Assembly (NCBI RefSeq): GCF_000956175.1
Contig: NZ_CP011070.1
Coordinates: forward strand, 744,001-808,000
Direction of reading: 5' to 3'
DNA length: 64,000 bases
Source of the DNA: Nitrosopumilus adriaticus
Lineage (GTDB): Archaea > Thermoproteota > Nitrososphaeria > Nitrososphaerales > Nitrosopumilaceae
A program made the position numbers and the translations under genes. Positions 29,212-38,234 of the stretch are shown piece after piece (the first letter of the stretch is position 1; each line of letters begins with the position of its first letter). The notes under the pieces were generated by a model, which saw only the letters and a program-made list of their open reading frames with translations, had not been told where the DNA came from and searched no databases.

Positions 29212-30261
29212 ATGAATCACTATTTTATTCTTTTTTTGATGTTAGCTCTAATTTCATTTTCTTTTAATTCCTCTTTTGCAGACGTTACAAATTTCACAAC
29301 TGATAAATCATTATATCGTCTTGGTGACTCGATCAAAATTACTGGTAATGTTGTGTATGATTCTGCAATTCCAACAATAATTATTCAAATCATTACTCCT
29401 AGTGGCAGTGGATTGGCCCATATTGATAGTGCGATTCCAAAGAATGATGGCACTTTTACTAAAACCATTCATGCTGGTGGTCCTACTTGGAATGAGGATG
29501 GAAAATATACTATCAAAATCTCTTATGCTGGAAATCTTGAAAAATTAATCGATTATGAAGAAATATCGTCTGATTCAGAATCAAACAGTGCCGAATCAAA
29601 CAACTCAGAATCAAATAATCCTAACCCAACTTCTTCGTTACCTGAAACAACTATTCCAAAAACTCCTTCATTGACTGAGATGGAATCTGAAATTTCTTTT
29701 ACAGAAAATCCTAAAATGAGAATTTTAGGCTTTCCATCCTTCGATAAATCACCACAGTATTACATCGACCGATATTATACTGAACCTGAATACAAATCAT
29801 GGTTTGATTCACAATTCCCATTATATTCTATTGATGATGTTGTGGGGTATAGAACTACTACAATTGAAAACTTTCCTTCCTTCGATAAATCACCACAGTA
29901 TTACATCGACCGATATTATACTGAACCTGAATACAAATCATGGTTTGATTCACAATTTCTAGATAAAACAATTTATGATGTCTTGGGATTTTCTACAGAT
30001 ATTCCTGATTGGATAAAAACTCATGCAAAAAATTGGGCAACAGGCGATATCTCTGATTCTGAATTTATGTCTGGATTGGATTTTATGATAGAAAACAAGA
30101 TAATTGTAATACCTGGTATTGATTATGTTGATTCAAGTATAGATGACGTTCCATCATGGTTTAGAAATACTTCTCATTGGTGGGCTAATGATTTAATTTC
30201 TCAACAAGAATTTATTAATTCTCTTAAATTTCTTATTCAAAAAGATATCATTTTAATTTAA
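29212..30261 (+). CDS. Secreted protein with duplicated segment and two W-modules
   Basis: 349 residues with a signal peptide (MNHYFILFLMLALISFSFNS, cut near FA-D). The first domain (25-115) is a beta-sandwich of the kind found in archaeal surface proteins (SLYRLGDSIKITGNVV). A Ser/Asn/Glu linker follows, then two copies of a 47-residue unit with FDKSPQYYIDRYYTEPEY. Last are two W-modules starting IPDWIKTHAKNW and VPSWFRNTSHWW. Probably attached to or released from the cell surface; function unknown. Confidence 0.78.
   Translation: MNHYFILFLMLALISFSFNSSFADVTNFTTDKSLYRLGDSIKITGNVVYDSAIPTIIIQIITPSGSGLAHIDSAIPKNDGTFTKTIHAGGPTWNEDGKYTIKISYAGNLEKLIDYEEISSDSESNSAESNNSESNNPNPTSSLPETTIPKTPSLTEMESEISFTENPKMRILGFPSFDKSPQYYIDRYYTEPEYKSWFDSQFPLYSIDDVVGYRTTTIENFPSFDKSPQYYIDRYYTEPEYKSWFDSQFLDKTIYDVLGFSTDIPDWIKTHAKNWATGDISDSEFMSGLDFMIENKIIVIPGIDYVDSSIDDVPSWFRNTSHWWANDLISQQEFINSLKFLIQKDIILI
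29737..29957 (+). repeat. 80-bp perfect direct repeat
   Basis: 29737-29816 is identical to 29878-29957, 141 bases (47 codons) apart, in frame within the secreted protein. The flanking parts of the unit are diverged, which points to recent duplication or conversion. Confidence 0.9.
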
Positions 30262-30303
30262 TAATTTAGAATGGTTTTAATTCTATAATTAGTAAATAAT
30301 TTT

Positions 30304-30759
30304 ATGAAAGCAACATTTGGCGCAGGATGCTTTTGGCATGTTGAGGATTTACTAAATAAAACTAAGGGTGTAAAATCAACACAAGTGGGATACATTGGTG
30401 GTCAACTTCCAAATCCCACTTATGAAGAAGTATGTACTGATAAAACCGGTCATGCAGAAGCTGTAGAAGTAGAATATGATCCTAATGAGGTATCCTATGA
30501 GGAACTTTTGGATGTGTTTTGGAATAATCATAATCCTACAACTTTGAATCGCCAAGGGCCTGATATTGGAAATCAATACCGTTCTGCAATTTTTATTCAT
30601 GATGAAGAACAAAAAAAAATTGCAGAAAAATCAAAACAAGAACTTGAAAAATCAGGTAAATTTGATAAACCTATAGTAACTGAAATAGTTCCTGCTCCAA
30701 CCTTCTACAAAGCTGAGGAATATCATCAAAAATATTTCAAAAAACACGGATTCTCTTAA
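30304..30759 (+). CDS. msrA: Peptide methionine sulfoxide reductase A
   Basis: 151 residues, close to the minimal family length. The catalytic motif is GAGCFWHVE with nucleophile C9 (GCFW), followed by [12 protein letters not shown], and the later [14 protein letters not shown]-like and GNQYRSAIF segments are intact. It reduces the S form of methionine sulfoxide, free or in protein, in the cytoplasm. Only one other Cys is present, and no clear C-terminal resolving Cys pair, so recycling may depend on thioredoxin or a small thiol directly. No msrB is adjacent. Confidence 0.95.
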   Translation: MKATFGAGCFWHVEDLLNKTKGVKSTQVGYIGGQLPNPTYEEVCTDKTGHAEAVEVEYDPNEVSYEELLDVFWNNHNPTTLNRQGPDIGNQYRSAIFIHDEEQKKIAEKSKQELEKSGKFDKPIVTEIVPAPTFYKAEEYHQKYFKKHGFS

Positions 30760-30762
30760 AAA

Positions 30763-30990
30763 TTATTTAACAATAACTACTGGAATTTTGGATGTGTGTA
30801 CCACATAGTTTGATGTGCTTCCAAAAAACATCTCTTTTCCTAACTTCTACCTCGTGAACCAATTACTGTCATATCAAATTTTTCTTTTACGTGAGCCATC
30901 TTGATGATGTTATATCTGACTTCATCTCTCCTTATGGGATTTTTTGAACCATCCATGGAACTAAAATTTTGCAGATTTTCTTTTGTATCT
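30763..30990 (-). pseudogene. Universal stress protein (UspA-like) remnant
   Basis: On the minus strand the last third of a Usp domain can be read: FDMTVIGSRGR in one frame, then, after a one-base shift near 30840, LGKEMFFGSTSNYVVHTS and VVIVK before the stop at 30763. The GSRGR and GSTSNYV parts match the ATP-binding end of the family. The N-terminal part is missing; upstream sequence has stops. Both truncation and frameshift suggest true decay. Confidence 0.65.
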
Positions 30991-31112
30991 ACAGATCTCG
31001 TATTTTAGAACTTAAAAAAGAAATCTGTTTATTAATTTAGAAATTAAACACTGTTGTTTTCTTGATCGATATTTTCATTAAATTTATCTAGTGATTTAAT
31101 GGTGCATCAACA

Positions 31113-31904
31113 GTGGAAGAAAAATTTCTTCAGATCGATGAAAATAAGATCCGATACTTAGAATCTGGAAATTCTCAAAAAACACTGGTACTTATTCATG
31201 GTTTGGGAGCTTCTGCTGAACGATGGGATAAAGTGATTCCTATTTTTGCAAAAAACTATCGCGTATTGGTTCCTGATCTTATTGGGTTTGGGTATAGTGA
31301 CAAACCTCTAGTGGATTATACACCTGAATACTTTTCAGATTTTTTAAGTAAATTCTTCTCTTTGACCAATACTGAGAGTGCAAGTGTAATTGGCTCTTCT
31401 TTAGGGGGACAAGTTTCTGCTGAATTCACATTATCTAATCCTGAGAAAGTTAAGAAATTGATTCTTACATCTCCAGCTGGAGTTATGGAGCATTCAACTC
31501 CTGCCCTTGATGCATACATTATGGCAGCTTTGTACCCAAATGAGATAAATGCAAAAAAAGCATTTGAACTAATGGAAGGTTCAGGAGAAGAAGTTCCTGA
31601 AGATATTGTTAATGGTTTTGTCGAGCGAATGAAATTGCCTAATGCAAAACTTGCATTCATGTCTACTATCTTGGGATTGAAAAACTCAAAACTTGGTTCA
31701 TCAAAACTTGAATCGATTGTCACCCCAACTTTAGTACTTTGGGGCGCCAATGATCCTGTAATCCCAATTGAAAATGCTGATATATTTATCTCTAAAATCC
31801 CTGACTGCCAACTTTGTATAATGGAGGGATGTGGCCATACTCCGTATGTACAAGATCCGCAGACTTTTGCCAATAAATCCTTAGAGTTTCTAGGCGACTC
31901 TTAG
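31113..31904 (+). CDS. Alpha/beta hydrolase, possible PHA depolymerase or esterase
   Basis: 263 residues from a GTG at 31113. Oxyanion segment HGLGAS (29-34), nucleophile elbow G94-S-S96-L-G98, acid in WGANDPVIP and catalytic His in GCGHTPYVQ. A cap insertion lies between 118 and 195. The gene runs directly into two phasin-like genes and faces phaC/phaE, so a role in polyhydroxyalkanoate turnover is plausible, but the fold is used for many esters. Confidence 0.85.
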   Translation: MEEKFLQIDENKIRYLESGNSQKTLVLIHGLGASAERWDKVIPIFAKNYRVLVPDLIGFGYSDKPLVDYTPEYFSDFLSKFFSLTNTESASVIGSSLGGQVSAEFTLSNPEKVKKLILTSPAGVMEHSTPALDAYIMAALYPNEINAKKAFELMEGSGEEVPEDIVNGFVERMKLPNAKLAFMSTILGLKNSKLGSSKLESIVTPTLVLWGANDPVIPIENADIFISKIPDCQLCIMEGCGHTPYVQDPQTFANKSLEFLGDS

Positions 31905-31932
31905 ATCATTTAAATACAACTATTTCCTATGA

Positions 31933-32364
31933 TTGCCAATGAATGGTAATCAAAACCTATACGATCCTAGTGAAATGTTCAAATCTTGGATTAAAAAAAG
32001 TGGTCAAGCTCAAGCAGAATTTATGAAAAATTTTGGAGCTTTGATGACAAATCAACCTGGTAAAACATTTGATCCATTAGAAACACTCAAAGGAGTTTCT
32101 GACAGTACTCGAAAAGCCCAATCAAACATTATGGAGAATGTTGCATCTATGCAAAACAAAAGCATGGATACCATGTTTAACATTGGACAAATGCTTCCAT
32201 CTTTCATGAATTGGGGTGCATACAAAACTACCATTAGTAGTAATGGGCGAATCTCAATTCCTGAAGCTGAACGTAATGCACTTGGCTTGAGTGACGGTGA
32301 CTTGGTTCAAGTTATCATCCTACCAATTGCAAAAAAATCAAAAACTAAGGAGGTGAAACAATGA
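31933..32364 (+). CDS. Phasin-like protein with C-terminal AbrB domain
   Basis: 143 residues. The N-terminal 95 are an amphipathic helical part (EMFKSWIKKSGQAQAEFMKN), like granule-associated phasins. The C-terminal 45 are an AbrB/SpoVT hairpin (YKTTISSNGRISIPEAERNA followed by LGLSDGDLVQV). It overlaps the next phasin-like start by 4 bases. AbrB-like proteins act as PHA regulators in haloarchaea; here granule and DNA or oligomerisation parts seem fused in one chain. That it senses granules is inference. Confidence 0.75.
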   Translation: MPMNGNQNLYDPSEMFKSWIKKSGQAQAEFMKNFGALMTNQPGKTFDPLETLKGVSDSTRKAQSNIMENVASMQNKSMDTMFNIGQMLPSFMNWGAYKTTISSNGRISIPEAERNALGLSDGDLVQVIILPIAKKSKTKEVKQ

Positions 32365-32786
32365 GTAAGAACGAAACAACCAGTAATCCAAAAGATCTAT
32401 TTTCTACATATCAAGAAAATATAGACAAAATCTTCAATGGTATCAAACAATCAGTACCTCAGTATCATCAATCAATTACTAACGTACAACAAGAATACCT
32501 ACAAGCATATGAAAATGTCGTAGATTCAACTATCACATTACAAAAAGAATATGCAAAGAAATCAGGTATTGCAGCAAATATTCCTGAAACTGCACTTAAA
32601 GTAATTCATGATACAACAGAAGAAATTGTAAAGGCAGCTTCTATACAAAATCAAGTAGCACTTGCAACTATCGATGCAACACAACAAAATATCAAAACAT
32701 TCAACGATAATGCAAAGTCATTTGCTGACCTAAACAGAAACATTCTACAATCTTGGATTTCTGTATTCACTACAAAAACTAATTAG
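32361..32786 (+). CDS. Phasin-like granule protein
   Basis: 141 residues, nearly all amphipathic helix with few Gly or Pro, no signal peptide. It starts within the previous stop (ATGA overlap), with a strong ribosome binding site AAGGAGGTG at 32347-32355. Repeated Gln/Tyr/Ala-rich helices (YHQSITNVQQEYLQAYENVV) are as in phasins that coat polyhydroxyalkanoate granules. It converges on phaC, 25 bases away. Confidence 0.75.
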   Translation: MSKNETTSNPKDLFSTYQENIDKIFNGIKQSVPQYHQSITNVQQEYLQAYENVVDSTITLQKEYAKKSGIAANIPETALKVIHDTTEEIVKAASIQNQVALATIDATQQNIKTFNDNAKSFADLNRNILQSWISVFTTKTN

Positions 32787-32811
32787 AAAGAATTTTTTTC
32801 TTTTTCTTTTT

Positions 32812-33876
32812 TTATGATCTTTCAGCTAACCATTTTCCCAACTCTGGTAGTACCTTCTTTTGTGATAATGAGCTGGCAATCATCCCTACATGCCCTGTTG
32901 GATACATTCTCAATGTTTTATCCTCACTTCCAATGGCATAATGTAACGGCATGCTGCATTCTGGTGATACTAGGTGATCTCCTACTGCCACTTGCGTAAA
33001 TACAGGCATGTCAATTTTCTTCAAATCAATTCTTTGCCCTTCTATGTGCATCTTATTTTGAATCAATAAATTATCTTGATAGATATCTTTAATCCATTGT
33101 TTGAATAATTCTCCTGGGATTGGAGGTGTATCTCCTAACCATTTTTCTACTCTTAGGAAATTATCTACAAATTTTTTATTATCAATATTTTTGAAAAATT
33201 TAACGTATTTTTCAATTCCTTGCTCAAATGGTTTGAGCACTGAAAAACAATAGTACATGAATTCAGGAGGCATATTTCCAATTATTTCAACCATTTTATC
33301 CACATCCATGTGTTTTGCAAGATTACTTATCACAGTAGTATCTCGCCATCCATCTATTACTGGTGCAGTTGCAATGTAATTTTTTACACTTTCAGGATGT
33401 AAAGATGCGTAAGCTGTTGCTATAGTTGCACCCGTGCAATATCCTTGTAATGAAATTTTTTCATTTGATGATTCATTTTTGATATATTCAACATACGAAT
33501 CTAAATACCCATTAACATAGTCATCAAAATCAAGATATTTGTCCATGCTAGTGGGTGTTCCCCAATCTAACATATAGACATCAAATCCTTGTTGTAGTAA
33601 ATTCCTCACCCAACTTTTTTCTGGTTGGATATCTAGAATATGGTATCTGTTTATCAGTGCATATGAAATCAATAATGGTGTTTTGTGTTGTTTTTCAGTA
33701 AGAGATCTATAGTGTATCAATCTAGTTTTATCCATCATTTGTACCGTATCGTGTGGGGTTACTTCCAAAACAATCTCGTCAGGTGCTGAAACTAATTTTG
33801 GAGCATTAATTACATTTTTACTAAATTTCAAAATTTCTTCAATGATTTTTGGATCTACTTTGGACTCACTTTGCAT
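32812..33876 (-). CDS. phaC: Class III polyhydroxyalkanoate synthase catalytic subunit PhaC
   Basis: 354 residues, right for class III/IV PhaC. Lipase-like box G145-Y-C147-T-G149 holds the catalytic Cys; D300 (VGDHLVSP) and H329 (TGHVG) complete the triad. Other signatures: YMLDWGTPT and the W-rich segment DNLLIQNKM. It polymerises hydroxyacyl-CoA to a storage polyester on granules. It overlaps phaE by 11 bases. Together with the phasin-like genes it indicates that the cell stores PHA. Confidence 0.95.
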   Translation of the reverse strand: MQSESKVDPKIIEEILKFSKNVINAPKLVSAPDEIVLEVTPHDTVQMMDKTRLIHYRSLTEKQHKTPLLISYALINRYHILDIQPEKSWVRNLLQQGFDVYMLDWGTPTSMDKYLDFDDYVNGYLDSYVEYIKNESSNEKISLQGYCTGATIATAYASLHPESVKNYIATAPVIDGWRDTTVISNLAKHMDVDKMVEIIGNMPPEFMYYCFSVLKPFEQGIEKYVKFFKNIDNKKFVDNFLRVEKWLGDTPPIPGELFKQWIKDIYQDNLLIQNKMHIEGQRIDLKKIDMPVFTQVAVGDHLVSPECSMPLHYAIGSEDKTLRMYPTGHVGMIASSLSQKKVLPELGKWLAERS

Positions 33877-34474
33877 TTTTCTTCATCTCTCTTTTCTTTA
33901 ATTCTAATTCTAACTTCCCAACTCTTTTTTTTAATGAATGCATCTCTTTGTAAACTTCATCTATCTCTTCCTTACTTGGAAGATTTACTGATTGTAAAAT
34001 TACATTAGCTATGTTATTCCAATGCTTTGTCAATTCAAGTTCTTTTGAAACTAGTTTTCCATAATTGTCTCCAAAATTTTCAGAATCAAATAATTCTGTA
34101 AAATCGTTATCAAAAATGTCAATCCAAATTCTTTTGAATGCCTCTATTTGCTCAACATCCTGAGGTACTTCAGGAGCTTTTAGATTCACTTTCTTTTGAG
34201 CAACACCCCAAGCTTCTGAGAGCTGCTTGTAGTATTGAGTGAGATATTTGTTGAATTCCATCAAATCTTCATTAATTTCTATTAACTCTGTTGAAATTTT
34301 CTTAGAGTTTGCAGCAAATGCTCGCATGGGACCAATTGAAGTGAGTGCCTGGGGCTTGCTTGCCATCAAATGCATAATATCTGTCCAAAATAATGAAAGA
34401 TGTTTGAATTGATCTGCAATCTCTTTAGTTGGTTCTACCTTTTCTTTAGTTTGCTCTGGCTGCACAGATATCAT
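33866..34474 (-). CDS. phaE: Class III PHA synthase subunit PhaE
   Basis: 202 residues, helical, with the segments ESWG-like SEAWGVAQKKVNLKAPEVP and IWIDIFDNDFTELF typical of PhaE, and a C-terminal coiled coil (HSLKKRVGKLELELKK) that would contact the granule or PhaC. It has no catalytic residues of its own. First gene of the phaEC pair; the ATG lies 44 bases from the divergent gene at 34519. Confidence 0.88.
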   Translation of the reverse strand: MISVQPEQTKEKVEPTKEIADQFKHLSLFWTDIMHLMASKPQALTSIGPMRAFAANSKKISTELIEINEDLMEFNKYLTQYYKQLSEAWGVAQKKVNLKAPEVPQDVEQIEAFKRIWIDIFDNDFTELFDSENFGDNYGKLVSKELELTKHWNNIANVILQSVNLPSKEEIDEVYKEMHSLKKRVGKLELELKKREMKKNAK

Positions 34475-34518
34475 TTATCACAGCTCGCAATAAATAGATC
34501 GCTTGTAAAGTTAGACTA

Positions 34519-34911
34519 ATGGAGAATGCTGAAGAGCTAGAAAAAATATGCCAAAAAATCATTAAACTTGATCCTAAAATGCGCTCTGCAAGAATTATCA
34601 ACAGCCGTGGGCACCTTACAGCGGGTGGAATGAAAAAAGGTCTACTGTCACTTGAAGCCCAAAAACAAGATGAGATGATGTTCATGGAATTGGCCTTACG
34701 TGTTAGAATGAGACGTGAATTTGATCATGAATTTGGTAAAGTTCATTTTTCAATGTCTTACAGAGATAAGGTCATTGTAATGAGCTTTCCACTAAATAAC
34801 GATGATGTACTACTTTTATCATCTGAAAAAGATCTAGACTTTGGAAAATTACCATTCAAAGTTCTAAAAATCCTCGAGCCTTTGAAAAAATCTCCAACAA
34901 AAACTTTCTGA
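34519..34911 (+). CDS. DUF6659-like thaumarchaeal protein
   Basis: 130 residues with the same domain as 28769: MRSARIINSRGHLTAGGMKK, helix with FMELALRVRMRREFD, then HFSMSYRDKVIVMSFPL and a final strand VLLLSS. Divergent from phaE, so it may share regulation with PHA synthesis, but no direct evidence. Function unknown. Confidence 0.7.
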   Translation: MENAEELEKICQKIIKLDPKMRSARIINSRGHLTAGGMKKGLLSLEAQKQDEMMFMELALRVRMRREFDHEFGKVHFSMSYRDKVIVMSFPLNNDDVLLLSSEKDLDFGKLPFKVLKILEPLKKSPTKTF

Positions 34912-34947
34912 GCAAACTACTAAATCACCTTTTTTCAAATCAAAACT

Positions 34948-35357
34948 ATGATATCAAGTCAGAATGTCAATTGGAGTGAGATAGAATCACTGGTGAAAAT
35001 ACTTTCAAAAACTATTTCAAAATTACCTAGAACATTTACAAGCATTTCAACTGTTAGTAGAGGTGGGTTAATCCCATCGCGTTTACTTGCAGATCATCTT
35101 GGAATTGAAAAAATTTTAGTTGACAAAAAAAGATACCCTCAGATTCCTTATTTGTTGATGATATTTTTGATACCGGTGATGTGTTTAAGAAAATTATTTC
35201 AAAAGTTGATGAACCATCAAAACTTGTCTTTGTTACTTTGTTTGCAAGATGTGGTAAGAAATACCCCAAACAATTAATCTATGCTGCAAAAACAAAAAGT
35301 TCTGGATATGTTGTTTTCCCATGGGATAAATTAGAATTTCAAAGATCTAGAGATTAA
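34948..35357 (+). pseudogene. Phosphoribosyltransferase, frameshifted
   Basis: The first frame reads to IEKILVDKK, with SRGGLIPSRLLADHLG, the PRTase dimer-flank region. The PRPP-binding loop LFVDDIFDTGDVFKK and the C-terminus (ARCGKKYPKQLIYAA, to FQRSRD) are in another frame. The run of seven A at 35125-35131 must be eight to join them, which gives about 136 residues, a normal size for the GPT/xanthine-type archaeal enzyme. Artefact or true mutation not resolvable from this copy. Confidence 0.75.
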
Positions 35358-35650
35358 CTCATGCATTGAGGAAAATTGCCCTCATGTCTTTTTTTGTAGT
35401 CTGAAAGCAACTTATTTTTTATTTGATCATAATTCGCCTCTTCACAAAATCTAATTCTCGTTGAATTTGAAACACATTTCTCCATCAGTGCTTCATTAAT
35501 TGATTTTTTCATGTTTTGAGAGCCTTCAATTAGCAATATTTTCATTGATTCATGCATCATATACACCCCGGGTTTTTCAGGGATTTGTGAAATAATTTCT
35601 TGATTGTTATCTAACCATTCAGACCATTTGCTTTCTAGCATTTCAATCAT
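35354..35650 (-). CDS. GIY-YIG-like small protein, likely inactive
   Basis: 98 residues. IPEKPGVYMMHESMKILLIEG has the shape of the GIY-YIG opening (GVY then xIxG), and the end THRIRF-like STRIRFCEEANYD with YKKRHEGNFPQC resembles small archaeal GIY-YIG proteins. The second motif Tyr is replaced by Leu (LIEG instead of YIG), so nuclease activity is doubtful. It overlaps the tfb gene by 8 bases and is translated after it. Confidence 0.6.
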   Translation of the reverse strand: MIEMLESKWSEWLDNNQEIISQIPEKPGVYMMHESMKILLIEGSQNMKKSINEALMEKCVSNSTRIRFCEEANYDQIKNKLLSDYKKRHEGNFPQCMS

Positions 35651-36554
35651 TGAGCATTTTTCTTAATCCCGCACATCTGTTTCTAATCGTAACTTCTGTT
35701 ACTCCTGATGCAATTGAGATGTCCTTTTGAGATTTTATTTCTCCTGTACTGATACATGCTAGGTATAATGCAGCTGCTGCAATACCCATGGGATCTTTTC
35801 CTGCAACTATGCCAATTGTTTTTGCCTGATTTAGAATCTCAATTGCTTTTCGTTTGCTTTTTTCACTTAGCTCTGCAATACTTGCAATTCTTGAGATCCC
35901 TTTGACAGGATCAACTACTGGCATTTTTAATTCTAATTCTCTGAAAATCAATCTATAACATCTTGCAACATCTTTTCTTCTGATGTTGATTCCTTTTGCA
36001 ATGTCATCTAGTGTTCTGGGAGTCTCTGTGTTTCTGCATGATGCATAAAGACATGCTGCAACTAATCCTTGAATTGATCTACCTCTGACTAATTTTCTCT
36101 CCATTGCTTTTCTGTAAATGTAAGCTGCTTTCTCTACTACTGCATCAGTTAACGCAAGTTTATCTTTTAATTTATCCATCTCATTTAGTGCTTGTCTTAG
36201 ATTCCTGTCTGCAGATGAATGTGCTTGCGTTCTACTATCCCAAGTTCTTAGTCTTTCAATGGAACTTTTTACACTGGCAGATAATGGCTTTCCAGTAGAG
36301 TCTTTGTTGGCAGCTCCTATTACAGTTGATAATCCCATGTCATGCATTGTTAATGATGTTCCAGCTCCTACTCTTGTTCTGTTTGTTTCATCATTTGAAA
36401 AAGAGCGCCACTCTGCACCTGTATCTGCAACTTTGTCTGTAACTACAAACCCACATTTTCCACAAAACAATTCTCCGGTGTCCTGATCTGTCACAATCTT
36501 TTGATTTCCACATGATGGGCACTTTGGACCTGAGATCATTGTATTTTTAAGCAT
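35643..36554 (-). CDS. tfb: Transcription initiation factor TFB
   Basis: 303 residues, full length. Zinc ribbon with C12, C15, C31 and C34 (CPSCG, CGKCG), B-finger region EWRSFSNDETNRTRVGAG, then two cyclin-like repeats (about 105-200 and 205-300) including RGRSIQGLVAACLYASCR. TFB binds TBP and the BRE next to the TATA box and recruits RNA polymerase. A second, frameshifted TFB lies at 48971. Followed by an overlapping small gene. Confidence 0.96.
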   Translation of the reverse strand: MLKNTMISGPKCPSCGNQKIVTDQDTGELFCGKCGFVVTDKVADTGAEWRSFSNDETNRTRVGAGTSLTMHDMGLSTVIGAANKDSTGKPLSASVKSSIERLRTWDSRTQAHSSADRNLRQALNEMDKLKDKLALTDAVVEKAAYIYRKAMERKLVRGRSIQGLVAACLYASCRNTETPRTLDDIAKGINIRRKDVARCYRLIFRELELKMPVVDPVKGISRIASIAELSEKSKRKAIEILNQAKTIGIVAGKDPMGIAAAALYLACISTGEIKSQKDISIASGVTEVTIRNRCAGLRKMLND

Positions 36555-36676
36555 AATATTTCATTATCGTTCAATTACCTTATTATTCATTTTACCTAAT
36601 TTCTGCAGGTTAATTGTGTGTAGGTTAAGCTAATACTTGTTCTCAATTTTTAGAATATGATTGTATATTTTTGAAA

Positions 36677-38113
36677 TTAGCTCAATAAGCAATAAGCATA
36701 TGATGGTGTGTATGATGGATACATTATATTCATTTGATCTTCTACGTGCTTCAATCCTATTGAATGCCCTAATTCATGTGTCATGATTGTCTCTACACTT
36801 TTTACATCATACAATTGAAAACTTCCGTCACAATTGTAATCTCCTAATGTCACTTCGACTACTCCCTTTCCAAGATGTGCATGGCCTAAAACTCCTTCTC
36901 CGATATCTCGAACTACCCATGTTACCCATACGTTTGCTTCATGTTTTTGATTTGTTATTTCAAATTTTATCTTGGCCTTTTGATCATTTGTATTCAATTC
37001 TTGCTTCTCCCAAAATTCTAAGGAGTTTTGCAGCGTGTTTACATGATCCAAAGGAAGCCCTGTTGGCTGCTCATTGATGAATACTTTGTAAAAAATATTG
37101 TACGTTCCATCGACTATCTCATACGTAGGATCTGGAAAACTACTGGATGCTTTAGATACTTCTGCCTCAAAATTCCATTTAATGTAATCTCTTAGAAATT
37201 TCTTTATTACATCTTGGCTGGGATTAGGGAATTCAATGTATCTTTTTTCTTTAGCAATATTGTTTGAAACATCTCTTAGATATTTTCCAAACAAGTAAAA
37301 CTCATGTTCTAACTCTTCTTGTGATTTTTTATCTGAACTTTGAGTATTTACCGTTATGATTCCTTGTTCAATCATGTACTGAATTCCTGATACAAACGAA
37401 TCATCGTCAATTTCTCCATCTGCCCACCATCCTGCATTGTTTTTTATCCATGGGGGTATTTCATTTGAAACATTTTGTGTTTTTACAGGTGGAATCTGGA
37501 TTATTTGATTATCAATAAGATACAGTAATGCTGAAACAAACTCTGTATCGTCAATTTTTTCTTCAGACCACCATTTGGCTATTGGCTTTACCCATTCAGG
37601 AATTGTGGTAATGAATTCTTTTTCTAAACCTTTTGGCTTTTCTGTTGGTGTGTATGGGTATTTTGAAATAACTTTTTCGATAAATTCTTTATAATTATTA
37701 ATTACTACACTATTGGGCTTTTCATCATGTGCTCTTTGAATATATGCAATGGCTTCTTGATATTCTCCAAGATTACCAAATCCTACCCCCATACCAGTTA
37801 ATGCTAATGGATCATTTGGAGAATATTGCAAAACTTTGAAAAATTGTTTTAATGAATTTGTATGATCTTCGAGATTACTTTGTGCTATTCCTTTCATTTT
37901 GAGAGTTGAAATATTGTTAGGTGCAATCTCCAAAATTTCGTCATAAATGGTAATTGCTTGATTGTAGTTTCCATTTACAAACAAATCTGTGGCTTGGTTA
38001 AACATCTCTTCAGCCTCTTTTTCTGTTTGGGCAAAAACAGGTGTTGTAAGAATAAATGAACTAAACAAAACTATGGCTAGAAAATGATTATGTTGCATTG
38101 TATCATTTTTCAT
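36677..38113 (-). CDS. Secreted TPR / W-module / matrixin-like protease fusion
   Basis: 478 residues. Signal peptide (to TTPVFA); three TPRs (about 30-135); two W-modules (IPEWVKPIAKWW and IPPWIKNNAGWW, about 165-250); then a domain that ends in the metzincin site HELGHSIGLKH followed by MNIMYPSY (Met-turn). The protease half matches the 15113 enzyme in plan. A secreted protease with protein-binding repeats suggests action on surface proteins or extracellular peptides; substrate unknown. Confidence 0.85.
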   Translation of the reverse strand: MKNDTMQHNHFLAIVLFSSFILTTPVFAQTEKEAEEMFNQATDLFVNGNYNQAITIYDEILEIAPNNISTLKMKGIAQSNLEDHTNSLKQFFKVLQYSPNDPLALTGMGVGFGNLGEYQEAIAYIQRAHDEKPNSVVINNYKEFIEKVISKYPYTPTEKPKGLEKEFITTIPEWVKPIAKWWSEEKIDDTEFVSALLYLIDNQIIQIPPVKTQNVSNEIPPWIKNNAGWWADGEIDDDSFVSGIQYMIEQGIITVNTQSSDKKSQEELEHEFYLFGKYLRDVSNNIAKEKRYIEFPNPSQDVIKKFLRDYIKWNFEAEVSKASSSFPDPTYEIVDGTYNIFYKVFINEQPTGLPLDHVNTLQNSLEFWEKQELNTNDQKAKIKFEITNQKHEANVWVTWVVRDIGEGVLGHAHLGKGVVEVTLGDYNCDGSFQLYDVKSVETIMTHELGHSIGLKHVEDQMNIMYPSYTPSYAYCLLS

Positions 38114-38234
38114 ATTCTTCGTTTTAGATATAATCTATTTCTATTTTGTACCAAGTAAGGCCTTGTTATTTTACATAGCCGGTCCTTGGCACTATTAGAA
38201 AATCTTTAATTTATTCATCAATACGTCTTTTGTA

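Noticed and set aside
38186-38195. TTGGCACTAT before the 38235 gene as part of the light-type regulon
   Set aside because: Single copy with no 18-19 bp partner; could occur by chance in AT-rich DNA.
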